Shown here piece after piece: positions 34,122-44,829 of a DNA stretch of 64,000 bases. Source of the stretch: Scalesia atractyloides (Eukaryota > Streptophyta > Magnoliopsida > Asterales > Asteraceae); NCBI GenBank assembly GCA_947069175.1, contig CAMTDV010000030.1:93615916-93679915 (forward strand), read 5' to 3'. Both the position numbers and the translations under genes were made by a program. The notes beneath the pieces were generated by a model that was not told where the DNA came from, did not search any database, and saw only the letters and a program-made list of their open reading frames with translations. Position 1 is the stretch's first letter. Each line of letters begins with the position of its first letter.

Positions 34122-34376
34122 ATGATTCTTGGTAATCATAAGCTATTCATATTTCTTACCTTCATTGGAATATTATCAATCGAACCGTATACGGTCTCTG
34201 GCATTCGAATTATCGGGATGGAACTAAGATTGAATCATCGCGTGCTCAAGTCATTCGTCATGGAGGATCATAGAGCAAGTTCATCTTCTGCAACTGTAAA
34301 CAAGAAATTTAGTTTTTATCAATCAAGCAAGAGAAAGGTTAAAAAAGGGTCAGACCCCATCCACAATAGAGCTTAA
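34122..34376 (+). CDS. CLE peptide precursor, CLE45-like
   Basis: Intronless, 84 residues, the normal size for a CLE prepropeptide. Residues 1 to about 27 form a signal peptide (hydrophobic LFIFLTFIGILSI). A variable basic and Ser-rich middle follows, then a C-terminal CLE box RKVKKGSDPIHN at about residues 71-82, with RA left at the end. The GSDPIHN ending preceded by basic residues matches the CLE45 dodecapeptide (RRVRRGSDPIHN in Arabidopsis) better than classical RVPxGPNPLHN CLEs; here Lys replaces Arg at three sites. CLE45 is a secreted ligand of BAM-type receptor kinases that restrains protophloem differentiation. It acts outside the cell after cleavage. Family confidence is high; orthology is inferred. 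Confidence 0.87.
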   Translation: MILGNHKLFIFLTFIGILSIEPYTVSGIRIIGMELRLNHRVLKSFVMEDHRASSSSATVNKKFSFYQSSKRKVKKGSDPIHNRA

Positions 34377-35172
34377 TATGAATACGGCTGACAGATATAT
34401 ATATATTGCATGAACAACATTATATATGGATGTCAGAGAGAAGGTAATATATGTGAATTTACAATATGATATATTTTTTTTTTCTGATTTTTACGAGATA
34501 TTAAAAGAGAAGAATGTGCATAATTGGTTTTTGAAGGATGGCCACCATCGGATTTATATAGTTTGATTTTCTTCACTCTTGTTCGAATGTAAGCTTCTGT
34601 TTGTTGCTCCAAATTTTTACACATACAGTGGTATTGGTTTCATTTTTTTTTCTTCTGATCTTGGATAAGTGTGTTGTGAATCAAACTAGCATTGGAATAT
34701 TGTCCAGAAATTGAAATGCATATTATATAGTCATTCATTAATGGTATAGTTCAACATACAGGAACATGTAACATACAAGGTTGATTAACGTGACTGAATT
34801 TCTGAAGTCAAAGGGTAACCACTGATTAAATAGCCTATAACAATCAGGGCTGGCTCAATCGTTTTGAAGTAGAGGTCCGGGGCCCTACACCCTCGCCAAA
34901 ATTAACGTTATAAATCATATATGTTTAGATTTGTAACTTATTAAGAACTAGAACATGCTAGTTTAACTAATTATTATTTGATAAACAAATGGCAAACGAG
35001 GTTCATTTTGATGAAAACAAAGACGGGGATTTCACCACTGGTAAAATTAGAGTAAAAAAACAAACAAATACATATTGTGGCCTATGGTTTTTTAATATGG
35101 CCTAAGGTTTTCTGGGCTTATACCAATTCATTTTTGGGCTTTGTATTTAAGAATAAGCAAACAGAAGGAAAG
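34377..35172. other. CLE 3' flank and intergenic
   Basis: Expected 3' UTR followed by AT-rich DNA. No other gene. Confidence 0.45.
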
Positions 35173-35634
35173 GTTTTTACTAGAGACGGGTATAATCGGG
35201 TTTTATTATTACCCGGAACCGGTTCCAACCCAGACCCGGTTCTGCTTGGATGTCATTGGAACCGGGTATGGTATGGAACCGGGTCCAGTTCCTACCCGGG
35301 TTCACACCCAAGAATATGGAACCGTGTAGAACCGGGTATGGTGTGGAACCGGTTTCTGATAGTATTGAGAACCGGTTCCTGGCAGTCAAACCTGCCATTT
35401 TACTGTTCAGAACCGGTTCCTGACAGTCAAACCTGCCATTTACTGTTCAGAACCGGTTCCTGGTAAATGTTACCGTTGGAACCGGTTCCTGATAAATGTT
35501 ACCGTTGGAAACCGGTTCCTGATTAAAAAATCGGTTTTTTTGTATATAAACCCCTTCCTACTTACCATTTCTAAACTTAACACTCACTATCAACTTACAA
35601 AATCAATCAACTTCTAAGTTCTTGCAAAATACCT

Positions 35635-35880
35635 ATGGCATGCAACGATGAAGTTGTTACGGTCTTAGAGACGAAAAGAAACCCAGCTATATGGAAGAAT
35701 TTTGATCTCTGTTTAATGTCAGACAGCCACGAGATGGATAGATGCAAAGATTGTGGAAAATTTATGAAGGCCACAGCCAACTCAACCCTTAAGAAACACA
35801 TTGAGCGGCATTGCCCATTGACGAAGGCAAAGAAAAATGAGACGAGAGAAGGTTCCGGCATCGGTTCTTCAAATGTTTGA
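35635..35880 (+). CDS. short BED-type zinc-finger protein in the hAT element
   Basis: A frame of 81 residues with its own stop. It holds one BED finger: aromatic lead IWKNFDLCLMSD, the CKDC pair, and KKHIERHC supplying the His and last ligand. The wording parallels the opposite-strand ORF (W.NFDL..MSD, CK.CG, NS.L.KHI...C), so the two ends of the element share ancestry. A TATA box (GTATATAAA, about 35542-35550) lies about 90 bp upstream. BED fingers bind DNA. With no transposase core, a role as a binding-only factor is possible but unproven; it may equally be a relic. Confidence 0.65.
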   Translation: MACNDEVVTVLETKRNPAIWKNFDLCLMSDSHEMDRCKDCGKFMKATANSTLKKHIERHCPLTKAKKNETREGSGIGSSNV

Positions 35881-35917
35881 TACAAATTGATCTTTTAAAC
35901 CGGTTTGCACTACTAAG

Positions 35918-36637
35918 TTAATAATATGTGCAACACATCGTGTGTGGAAAAAAAACACCATCAAGTATTGGTTTGTACTTCAACTTTAATTTTTCAAACG
36001 CAATCGTACGCTTCATCATTTGCCATGTATCGGGATCAACCCAATGAGCGGTGACACATATGTACGATTCCGGTAAACCATGTGGAGCCGACCACACATC
36101 ACTAGTTAGGTTTACACTAGTTTTTAAATTCTTAAAAAAAACAATTAAATCTTTTTTTGCATTTTCCCATAAACTTAAACAAAGACGTTTTAAAGTGCGA
36201 CGACTTACATGTTTATAGCGAGGTTGTAGCGTCTCCCGAATAAGATTAGTAAGATCGGGGTCGTCGAAGTGTCCAAACGGCAACGCTTTTTGTATCACCA
36301 ACTTCGCCATCCGATCGCGAGCTAATTTTTGTTCATAACGAAAAATGGTACCATCTTTGGATAGTGGAACTTGACCGGATGTCATTTCCTTTAAAGCTTT
36401 GCAATACTTATTAATATGCTTCGTTAACATTGAGTTTGATTCCTTGGCTAATAACGATCCACAATGTTTACATTGAGCTTTTTGCGAGCCGTCACTCATC
36501 TCGACCAACTCCCAATTGCTCCAAACTTCCTTATTGCGATTATGAGACAATGTTCCAACCACATATGGAACCGATTGATCTTGAGGAACATTGTTAACGG
36601 ATTGGGAATTTGCATTTTTGGAACTCTTTGAGGCCAT
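35918..36637 (-). CDS. truncated hAT transposase: BED finger plus N-terminal region
   Basis: From the ATG at 36637 the frame gives 239 residues; an upstream in-frame ATG at 36751 would add 38 hydrophobic residues that look like leader. A BED finger follows the Ser/Asn-rich start (VWSNWELVEMSD, CKHC, LTKHINKYC). Then come hAT-typical stretches: KLVIQKALPFGHFDDPDL, YKHVSRRTLKRL and LTSDVWSAPHGLPESYICVTAHWVD. The TSDVWS and YICVTAHWVD words mark the start of the catalytic region, including the first acidic residue. The frame stops soon after, so the remaining catalytic residues and the dimerisation domain are absent. A TATA-like run lies on the minus strand at about 36725-36740. The 3' end is 37 bp from the end of the plus-strand BED ORF. 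Confidence 0.78.
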   Translation of the reverse strand: MASKSSKNANSQSVNNVPQDQSVPYVVGTLSHNRNKEVWSNWELVEMSDGSQKAQCKHCGSLLAKESNSMLTKHINKYCKALKEMTSGQVPLSKDGTIFRYEQKLARDRMAKLVIQKALPFGHFDDPDLTNLIRETLQPRYKHVSRRTLKRLCLSLWENAKKDLIVFFKNLKTSVNLTSDVWSAPHGLPESYICVTAHWVDPDTWQMMKRTIAFEKLKLKYKPILDGVFFPHTMCCTYY

Positions 36638-37210
36638 TTGTTGATTAGAATGTGAAAAAGAACAAGAAAGAAATGTAACAAGAAGAATAGATATGAGAAA
36701 TTGTGTGCTAAACAATAGATTTCTAAACAATATATATAGAATCGGTTCCAACGGTCAGGAACCGGTTCCAACGGTAACATTATAACGGCTATAACCGGTT
36801 CCAACGGTAACATTATAACGGTTATAACCGGTTCCTTCTAGAACTGCATTTCCGGGTACTGGTGGAATCGGGTACTAGTGAAACCGGGTACGGGTAGGAA
36901 CCGGGTACGGGTAGGAACCGGGTACGACCCGATTCAAATGGTAAAATTGTGGAACCGGGTTGGAACCAACGGGTATTTTGAACCCGGAACCGGTTCTACT
37001 TAATGTCGGGTAGGAACTGGAACCGGGTCCAGTTCGGTTATACCGGTTCGGGTTCGGAACCGGTTTTTATGCCCATCTCTAGTTTTTACCAATGTTTGGA
37101 ACTCGTGAACTCCTTGTACCTAGAAACCTTAACTACCTGTACATAGAGAGGAAGTTTACCACTGAACCAATATATTATTTTGACTTCAAACTCCCTAACT
37201 TAAATATTTA

Positions 37211-37518
37211 GAGTTAATTACGTTTTTCGTCCCTGTGGTTTGTCAAAAATCAGTATTTCAGTCCATTAGTTTAAAAATTGCCATTTCAGTCCTTGTGGTT
37301 TCACTTTCGTAACTATTTCAATCTATTGGTTTGTCAAAAATCACTATTTCAGTCCATTAGTTTGCAATAAAGTGTCAGAATAATTGGATGAAATTAACGA
37401 AGGTGGATTGAAATAGTTACAAAAGTGAAACCACATGGACTGAAATGACAATTTTAAACTAATGGACTGAAATAGTGATTTTTAACAAACCTCGGGGACG
37501 AAAAACGTAATTAACTCT
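37211..37518. mobile_element. MULE-type MITE
   Basis: Palindromic: starts GAGTTAATTACGTTTTTCGT and ends ACGAAAAACGTAATTAACTCT. It is flanked by the 9-bp duplication AAATATTTA (37202-37210 and 37519-37527). A closely related copy is at 55803-56100. Confidence 0.88.
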
Positions 37519-37527
37519 AAATATTTA

Positions 37528-38715
37528 TATATACACTAGTAGTCTTTTTATAAATCTAGCGGGCTTTCTCACATGAAGGCCCAAAGCCCTTGCTTGGGTT
37601 TAGTTACTCTTTGGGCGGCCCTGACCTGATCACAATTATAAGTTCAAGAATATCTCAAACTGAGCCTTCCTCCCGGTAGGTGTGATTTCTCGTTGCAGCA
37701 TTAAAGAGGTTGGTGAAGGCGTTTCCACTACTACTGCCCTAGCATATTAGCCCATCACCCCGCTTTTGGCTCCTGCTTTTCTTCGTCCTTCTTTGTCTTC
37801 TTCCATCCGACACTCGATACACGATTCACCACCATGCACCACTTTCTCCTAGCTAGTCACCTTCAACTTCATCTAAACCCACCTCACCCTCGTGGCATCC
37901 CGCACCTAATCCTCCTCACTTCACTCACTCCTCCCTTGCACGCATATAAAATACTTTTAATACATATTTAAGCATGATTGGTACTAAGGACTAGATTTTC
38001 ATATGATACAATGTACTCTTTTGTATAATTATAATAAAAGGACTTTGTAGAGCTCGATTTTGTTGGAAACAATACGTACAAAGCAAATCGGAAAACACGG
38101 ATATTGCGGTGTGAACAATCCCATAACGGTCTTTCTCTGATTTTCTTAAACCCAAAACGATGACTGAAACCTTCACAAGATCCTATCTATCTATATTGGA
38201 GAACTTAACATGGAAATTACGCTTCCTCTTCTAATGAAACAATACTTCTAAACTATTTGAAATACATATAAACAAATAAACTACTTAACTTAGTTCTATA
38301 TAATTTTGCATGACATGTTTTCCTTCAACAACCAATCCACCTTGTCATCTAGATTAACTTCATCATTCCTCCCTTTAATCCTGATATGTACTTCCAAAAT
38401 CAAACCTATATCGACATCGGTAGTGGTATTGTTATTATCAGACACAAATTTATGGTTTTTTTATCGACGTCGGTACCAATATTGTAATCAACAGAATGGA
38501 ACCAATATTCGTTTTTATGATTTTTAATATAAAACACATTCTTCTGCATGTATCATGACTTTAAACCAAGTGTCATCGGTACCACACACATTGATTTTTA
38601 ATGTAAAACACATTCTTCTGCATCGCTCAGGAAAATCTCGATAGTTTAAGACTCACACACTTCAAACCTAAATAAATAAAAAAAACACATAAATAAACTA
38701 TTTAATAAAACACAA
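37528..38715. other. intergenic, no gene seen
   Basis: CT-rich and AT-rich stretches. ACACATTCTTCTGCAT preceded by GATTTTTAAT repeats at about 38519 and 38594. Nothing coding is supported. Confidence 0.45.
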
Positions 38716-39863
38716 CTACTCACTGTCTTCCTCTTGTCCCCTCTGCCAATGTGCCCAAAGATGCTTGGTCAAATTGTGTCGAAGAATGTGATTCGCTTCC
38801 CTGTCACGTAAGTTTCTACTCCATTGTAAGCGTTCAACAAAATTGTCAGTAGGGCCATGTGATGTTGGTGGCAACAAATCCTCATCCTCATCATTATCAC
38901 AATTTGATACGACATAACCTTCGTCCTCAATGATCATTCTGTGTAGTATTATGCACGTGTAGATTATATCGGATATAACTCTTGGCTTCCAAATCCTTGT
39001 TGGACCTTGTATAATGTGTCATCAAGCCTGGAAGACACCGAACGCGCTTTCCACATACTTTCTTGCTGACTTTTTATTTAATAACTTCATTATATACTTG
39101 GGTATATTCCATTGTCGTTCATTGTAAAAAATCCAAGGCGGCGCAAAGCCGTCTAAGATGTCGTTGAATATCCCTGACTGGTTTATGACGTTGTTGTCAT
39201 TGTTTAAAACGACAACTCCAAAAAAAGCATGTCAAATCTAAAGGTAACATGATGCTACTACCTCGAGCATTATGGTGGGAAATTCGTGATAACCACGAGT
39301 AAACTGATCGTGCCATGCAACAGGGAAATTTTTCCACCTCCAATGCATACAATTACTGCTACCAAGGATACCTGGAAAGCCATGTCGGATATGATGTGCC
39401 TCTAACGCCGTTGGATGCATTAGGCTTCCTCATGTACTCTTTAGAATATATTTCAATAATACACTTTCAAAAATACCTTAAAAGTCCAATCATTCGGAAT
39501 CAAAAATAGCATCGTTCTGCCAAATGCATCCATACATTATGTAAATTACAAATACCTTTCAAACAGACCGTTTACAATTCTAACGAAAAGTGAATGCCTC
39601 ATCCGAAGACGACGTCTAAATCTGATTTCATCAAACACAAGTTGCAGGGCAAAGCAGTCGTTCCACAAACACGAGTCTTCTTCCGCTCGACTCCTGTTTA
39701 GTTCTTTGCGCTTCCTTTTTTCTTTGTCAGGAACTTGAGCTTGCTTCGACGCCCGTCGAATCAAATATTGACAAGCACATTTATTCGACGCCATCGGGCT
39801 ACAATACGTCGACCATTTCCATGACAACTTGTATGAATTGGTCATTAAGAAGATTGACAACAT
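38716..39863 (-). pseudogene. PIF/Harbinger transposase (HARBI1/ALP1-like), decayed
   Basis: Three minus-strand pieces in the right order make a transposase remnant. The N-terminal piece (39863-39546) has a basic stretch and FRRRLRMRHSLFVRIV. The middle piece (39420-39238) has HHIRHGFPGILGSSNCMHWR followed by AWHDQFTRGYHEFPTIMLEV. The C-terminal piece (38937-38716) begins MIIEDEG, with WSRNLRDREANHILRHNLTK. Stops and shifts separate them. In PIF transposases the middle motif is GxxGxIDCMHW with the first catalytic Asp; here that residue is Asn (SSNCMHW), so catalysis would be lost even if the frame were intact. An outer terminus may lie near 40770-40795 (TGCATTGGAGATGCTCTT). Confidence 0.85.
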
Positions 39864-39880
39864 CAGTAATAACGGGAAGG

Positions 39881-40472
39881 TAGGGGTGTGCGTAGGTCGG
39901 TTTGGCTCAGTTTTGGCTCAAAATCATAACTATAACCATAATGTCGATTAATGGATAACCATAACCGATCGGTTATGGTGGTTTTGATTAATCGGTTTTG
40001 AAGGTTATAGCGGGTGGATTCTGGGCGATTAACCATTAATTTTGGCCTAGCTAAAAATAGCTCATTTTTTAACATAAATAAATTGTTATTACATATTTCT
40101 ATACATTAGCATATTACATAGTATTAAAAATACATATAATCTATAATATTAATATCGAATATTCAAACAAAGTGGTATGGTATGATAGATTGCATAAATT
40201 CATATAAACATTCAACCAAAATGATATGAAATAACCCATAACTACTAAAAATGTTAACCAAAAACATCAAATATTAAAAAAATGGTGAAAAGGCATAAAT
40301 CAGACAAACATTTTTTACTACATGTTGGTTCGGTTCGGTTATGGTAGGTATGGAAACATTGGTAATGATAACCGACCCGCTACTTTTGGTTTTTAAAGAA
40401 ACCATTAACCGACCCACTGGTTTTTTATTTGGTTCGGTTTTATCGGTTTATTTAGTTTTTTACACACCCGTA
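39881..40472. mobile_element. hAT-type element nested beside the Harbinger transposase
   Basis: The left end TAGGGGTGTGCGTAGGTCGG and inverted right end TACGGGTGTGTAAAAAACTA match at TANGGGTGTG. An 8-bp duplication with one mismatch flanks it (CGGGAAGG at 39873-39880, TGGGAAGG at 40473-40480). The interior has TCGGTTATGGTGGTTTTG / GGTTCGGTTATGG words near both ends and no transposase. Confidence 0.8.
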
Positions 40473-40800
40473 TGGGAAGGTAATGTAATGTTGGAGCTTA
40501 AGCGGACTATTCATCATTGGTGGTACCCGTCACAAAATATTATGTGTAAGCGGGTGTTGCACGGTTTGTCGCTTGCGCTCGTTGTGATTGAAATGGAATT
40601 TGAAATTGGTAAATAAGTGGGGATTGAGAGTGTTTGTTTGTGTGTGATGTGTAATGTAAATGTTTGTATATATATCTATATATATAGTGGATATGTTGAT
40701 TTAAAATTAATTATTTTAATATAAAAAATATATAGCCATTGAGGTTTTTCATAAAGAATTGTTGGGACGCACTGAATCGATGCATTGGAGATGCTCTTAA
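40473..40800. other. upstream part of the Harbinger relic
   Basis: Continues the decayed Harbinger element beyond the nested hAT. The TGCATTGGAGATGCTCTT word at about 40777 resembles a Harbinger/Tourist terminus. No intact frame. Confidence 0.4.
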
Positions 40801-42867
40801 AGGAGATGATTGGGTAGGGACTCTTTTTGTTGTTTTATTATTTGGAGTAATACGTAATGTCTAGTTTTAAAAAGATTAAGAAAATAGTCATTTAAATAGT
40901 TAAATAATAATCTTTTACACCGAAATTAGTCTATCCATATATTATGATGGATAGACTAGAATTTTTTCTAGGAATACGTAAACAAATTAAAATAGAAACA
41001 CGACTAGAATTCATGTAATATATTACTATAAAACATAATCAATCAGGTATGTATAACACCAAATGAGTACTTTAGTGATCTCTCGCACATACTCATCCAA
41101 ACATTTCAGAATATTATATAGATATAATATTTAATATTGTGGTTCGGTCTGATTGTAACTTTATTTAACAAAGCATACTGTTTCATTAAAGCCATATTTC
41201 ACTCGTGTTTTTCAGCTAATTTTCTGGCTTTAATGATGGAAGTCCCAACTAGTACTGTTTATAACTGTTCTAGCCTTGTACCAACACATAATTATTTTGT
41301 TAAACCTTTTATATTCGTCTTTCCTTTAATGTGTGAATCAATATTTATAAACATCCATATCTCTTATTTACTAATTGTTAATTGTTAACTCTAAAGATTT
41401 TAAAACTATATATACAAAGAAGAAAAAAATATGCATGGCCACTAGTTTCATTATGTTTATCATATGCAAGTATGTAAATATAATGGTATTTTGGTATATG
41501 TATATGCATGGATTTATACACATGATTTCAAAACAGAATCTTACTACACACACAGGATCAAAACATGAATACTTTTTTTGTCACCACATAATCATCGAAT
41601 CCACATTACTTATTAGTCATTTAGGGTATAGAGAAGAACGGTCTCATCCGAGCGGGTCACAGCACACAAGCATGGAGCGACAGGGTCGCGAAACTAGTGA
41701 TTAGTTAGGCCAAAATTTTAAAAATAGTGTTAGGAACTTACGTCTCTGTTTATTTTCTAGAAAATTGGCTACTCTTGATATTTTTTTTTCTAAAAACGTT
41801 ATATTAGATTAAACTATTTTAGATTAAACTATTGAGCTGGGTGTCTCACTGGAAGCAACCTCTCTATTCCAACAGGGTAGTGGTAAGACTGTCTACATCT
41901 CACCCTTTTTAAACCCTACAAACCTTAACTTTCCTATTGGTGGGATAAACTGATTATGATAATAATATAGACAAATAAGAGAAACCATGTTAGTAATAGT
42001 CCAAAATAGATAGGATGTCAATAATGGGTAGGGTGGTGAAATATCAAAGAATGTAAATGAGAATGTTGGAATGGACAGTTGACCCAATGGATATTATGCT
42101 TTCCTGTGCATCAGCTACTATTGTGTAACAGTGACCAAAATAAATCACTAGTAGCTTGCTCCTTTTTCATGTTTAAGTACTAGTAGCTTACCCTTAATCA
42201 TGGTTGCGGATTTATATTTTTAAGAAATTTAGCGAACAAAAGTTATTAAGAAAAAAAACCAAATTAAATTAAATGATAAATGAAATACTATTTAAAATTT
42301 TTGAAATAAGTACTTAAAAGTTTTATTTACAATTCATCTAGTTCCTAGTTAATATATATAAAAAAATAAAGGTTATTAAAAAAATCAAATCAAATTAAAT
42401 GATTAATGAAATACTATTTAAAAATCTAACTTGTAATAAAAGACTACAATTAATGTCATGTGGCATTTTCTCCTTTAATTTCATAATTTTATTTATTTTT
42501 TTATTTAAAAGTATATTTTTTTATCCTTATATTCCTCCTCCACCTTATTATTAAGTATTACTTTTATTTTCATATATAATAACGTATTAGTTTTAATCCT
42601 AATTGTTTAACATGGTAAGCACGGGATAAATGATTTTTTAGTAATTAAATATAATATAAAAGGTTTCACAACAATTTTTGTAACGCTATGATTCTGAAAG
42701 TATTGATTAATGAATATTAAAAGAAGATATATATATATGTTTAATAGTTTTATCATTATCTGTGGTAATATGAATATTGTTTAAACAATATTTACATATT
42801 TTGACGAATGTATTTACGATTATATATGTGGTTATTAATTTGTATTCATCAGCTACATTTATAATTT
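40801..42867. other. intergenic, no gene seen
   Basis: AT-rich. A short GC-rich patch at about 41635-41700 follows a TAGGGTATAG word. TAAATTAAATGATAAATGAAATACTATTTAAAA is repeated in variants near 42265 and 42388. No coding support. Confidence 0.45.
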
Positions 42868-43131
42868 CTAATGAGTCTTACTCAATTGGTTTGAGAGAAA
42901 GCACTCTATGGTCTTCTAATGTGGACGTCATACATTAGAGTTCAACGTACTTTAACATTTTTCAGATGGGTCAGAGGTTTTATCATAGTGGACCTTTGAG
43001 CGGTGAATTTCCACTAAAATAGTAGGTGGACCTGATCACCAACATTGTCTATGATCGCAACGCATGGGTTGCCTTGCATCAATGGATTTACCATGATAGC
43101 CACACTTATATAGTATTCATTGGTTGTTCAA
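42868..43131 (+). repeat. dispersed SINE-like repeat, copy 2
   Basis: Diverged copy of 18270-18530; see the shared words given there. The 5' CTTACTCAATTGGTTTGAGAG is tRNA-like. Confidence 0.55.
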
Positions 43132-43134
43132 ATA

Positions 43135-43175
43135 ATAATAATATAATATATAATAATAATAATAATAATAATATT
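43135..43175. repeat. (AAT)n microsatellite
   Basis: A short run of AATAATAAT and TAATAATAA units directly after the SINE-like repeat. Confidence 0.85.
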
Positions 43176-43611
43176 ATATCATCAAATACATTTATAAATC
43201 CTAAATAATATTATTAGCATATCTAATCTAAAAAAATGGTCAATTTAAAAGTATTTTTTTATTCTTATTACTACTACTCTTGACTAATAATTTTATTTTC
43301 ATATATTTAATCGCTTTGTTTTATTTTCATATATATTCTAAAAGATACGGTTTATGTAATGGAACTCGACTACAGGTCCTATCAATGGCGATTGGGTTAT
43401 TAAGGCATAAATCTTATTTGGAAGTAAACTGACGCTCAAAGGCTTATCTCTAGATTTAAATTAATACTATCAGACAAGCTCTGTTTATGTTAAAAAGAAG
43501 ACAAATTCCTCTAGCCGTATCTGATTAACTATATAGTATTGTCCAAAGAAAAAAAATATAGTTATGTAAATTTATGTAGAGATTATAAATTATAATTTTT
43601 TTTATCCTTAA

Positions 43612-43642
43612 ACTCGTGTAATACACGGGTCTAATAGTCTAG
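43612..43642 (+). mobile_element. Helitron-type 3' terminus
   Basis: ACTCGTGTA and TACACGGGT form a hairpin (one wobble pair), followed by CTAATAGT and CTAG with host T next. This is the Helitron end pattern in the plus orientation. The 5' limit was not found. The stretch from 43176 is AT-rich with nothing else recognised. Confidence 0.55.
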
Positions 43643-44829
43643 TTTTATAATAAATACTTGAAAAAGTTATTTACTATTCAATGTAGTTGCTAAATAATAA
43701 AATAAATAAATAAATAAATGTATTACGAAATATATGTTAAAAATTATAAAATATATGCTTATTTATGTGATGTTTACCATTCATCGTAGTTCCTGGTTAA
43801 CATATATAAAAAATTAAGAAAGTATAAAATTTTAAGAAATATTTTTATTCCATAAACTATAAATTAGATATAACTTCATCGTATTTTTAAATAATTTATT
43901 AAATATCTATTATGCTTTTATATAAATTTAATATATATATAAATATATATATATATAATATATTTATGATAACTATTTAACTTATAATAAAAGACTTTAA
44001 TTAATGTCACATGGCAATCACTCATATATTATTTCATTATTATTATTACTATTATAAGTTAGATTATTATTTTTATATTAAATATCCAATTTATTAACAC
44101 AATAAACAGATAAATACAAATACATAATATAAAAATAAGATTGTGCATTATCTTTTGTTATTTAATAAAAAATATTATAAATCCTTTTAAGTTTTTATTT
44201 TTAATTATTTATTTGTTTAGCAAAATATTCAATACGTAGTTTTATTTATTGAATGAATTATTTGTTATTTATTTTAATAATTCTTTAAGGTTGTATTTTT
44301 AATATTATTTATTTGTTATTCAATGAATTATGTTTATCGGTGACTATAATGACTACTAAAATCATCTAAACGATATGGTGGAGTTTAGTTTCGATTGCTA
44401 TCGGTTTGGTTTGTCACGGTACTAATACTCGGTATCGCAATCAAAAGAAAAAAAAAGCAAAGAGCTAAATTCGTTGAACATCCTATTATAATTCTATAAA
44501 TGAGTTTAAACTTTACTATTTCTTGCACAAAAAACAGAACATGATATCAAAGTAAAAAACAATTAATGAAATCTACGCTCAAACTATTGTTTAAACTTTA
44601 GCAATATAGCATATTCCTTATTCCTTATGTGCAATTTTTCATTTCAAATTATTTATAATTCAAGTTGTGTAAATAACAAATCTTAACTTATGTATTCATT
44701 CCTAATTAGCAATAATTACCAGTGATATATTGGTTATTGAATTGTGTAAATTAAAATTTTATTTCAAACTTATAGTGTTTTCCTTTAAATTTCAAAGAAA
44801 TAAATTGACATTTTGCTTATTTAGGATGG
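43643..44829. other. very AT-rich intergenic, no gene seen
   Basis: Low-complexity AT sequence. GTTCCT(A/G)GTTAAYATATATAAAAAA near 43788 also occurs near 42341, so a diverged repeat is shared with the 42.3-kb region. Confidence 0.45.

Larger units (their letters stand above)
35181..37081. mobile_element. hAT element with a BED zinc-finger ORF at each end
   Basis: The termini TAGAGACGGGTATAATCGGG and, inverted, TAGAGATGGGCATAAAAACC match in Ac/Ds style. A perfect 8-bp duplication GTTTTTAC flanks it at 35173-35180 and 37082-37089. Both roughly 450-bp subterminal zones are packed with GGAACCGGTTCC-type palindromes and ACCGGGTA words, likely transposase-binding repeats. A short BED ORF (+) starts 454 bp from the left end. 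A longer BED/transposase-N-terminal ORF (-) starts 444 bp from the right end. The element lacks the RNase H-like catalytic core and the C-terminal dimerisation region, so it is nonautonomous. Confidence 0.92.
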
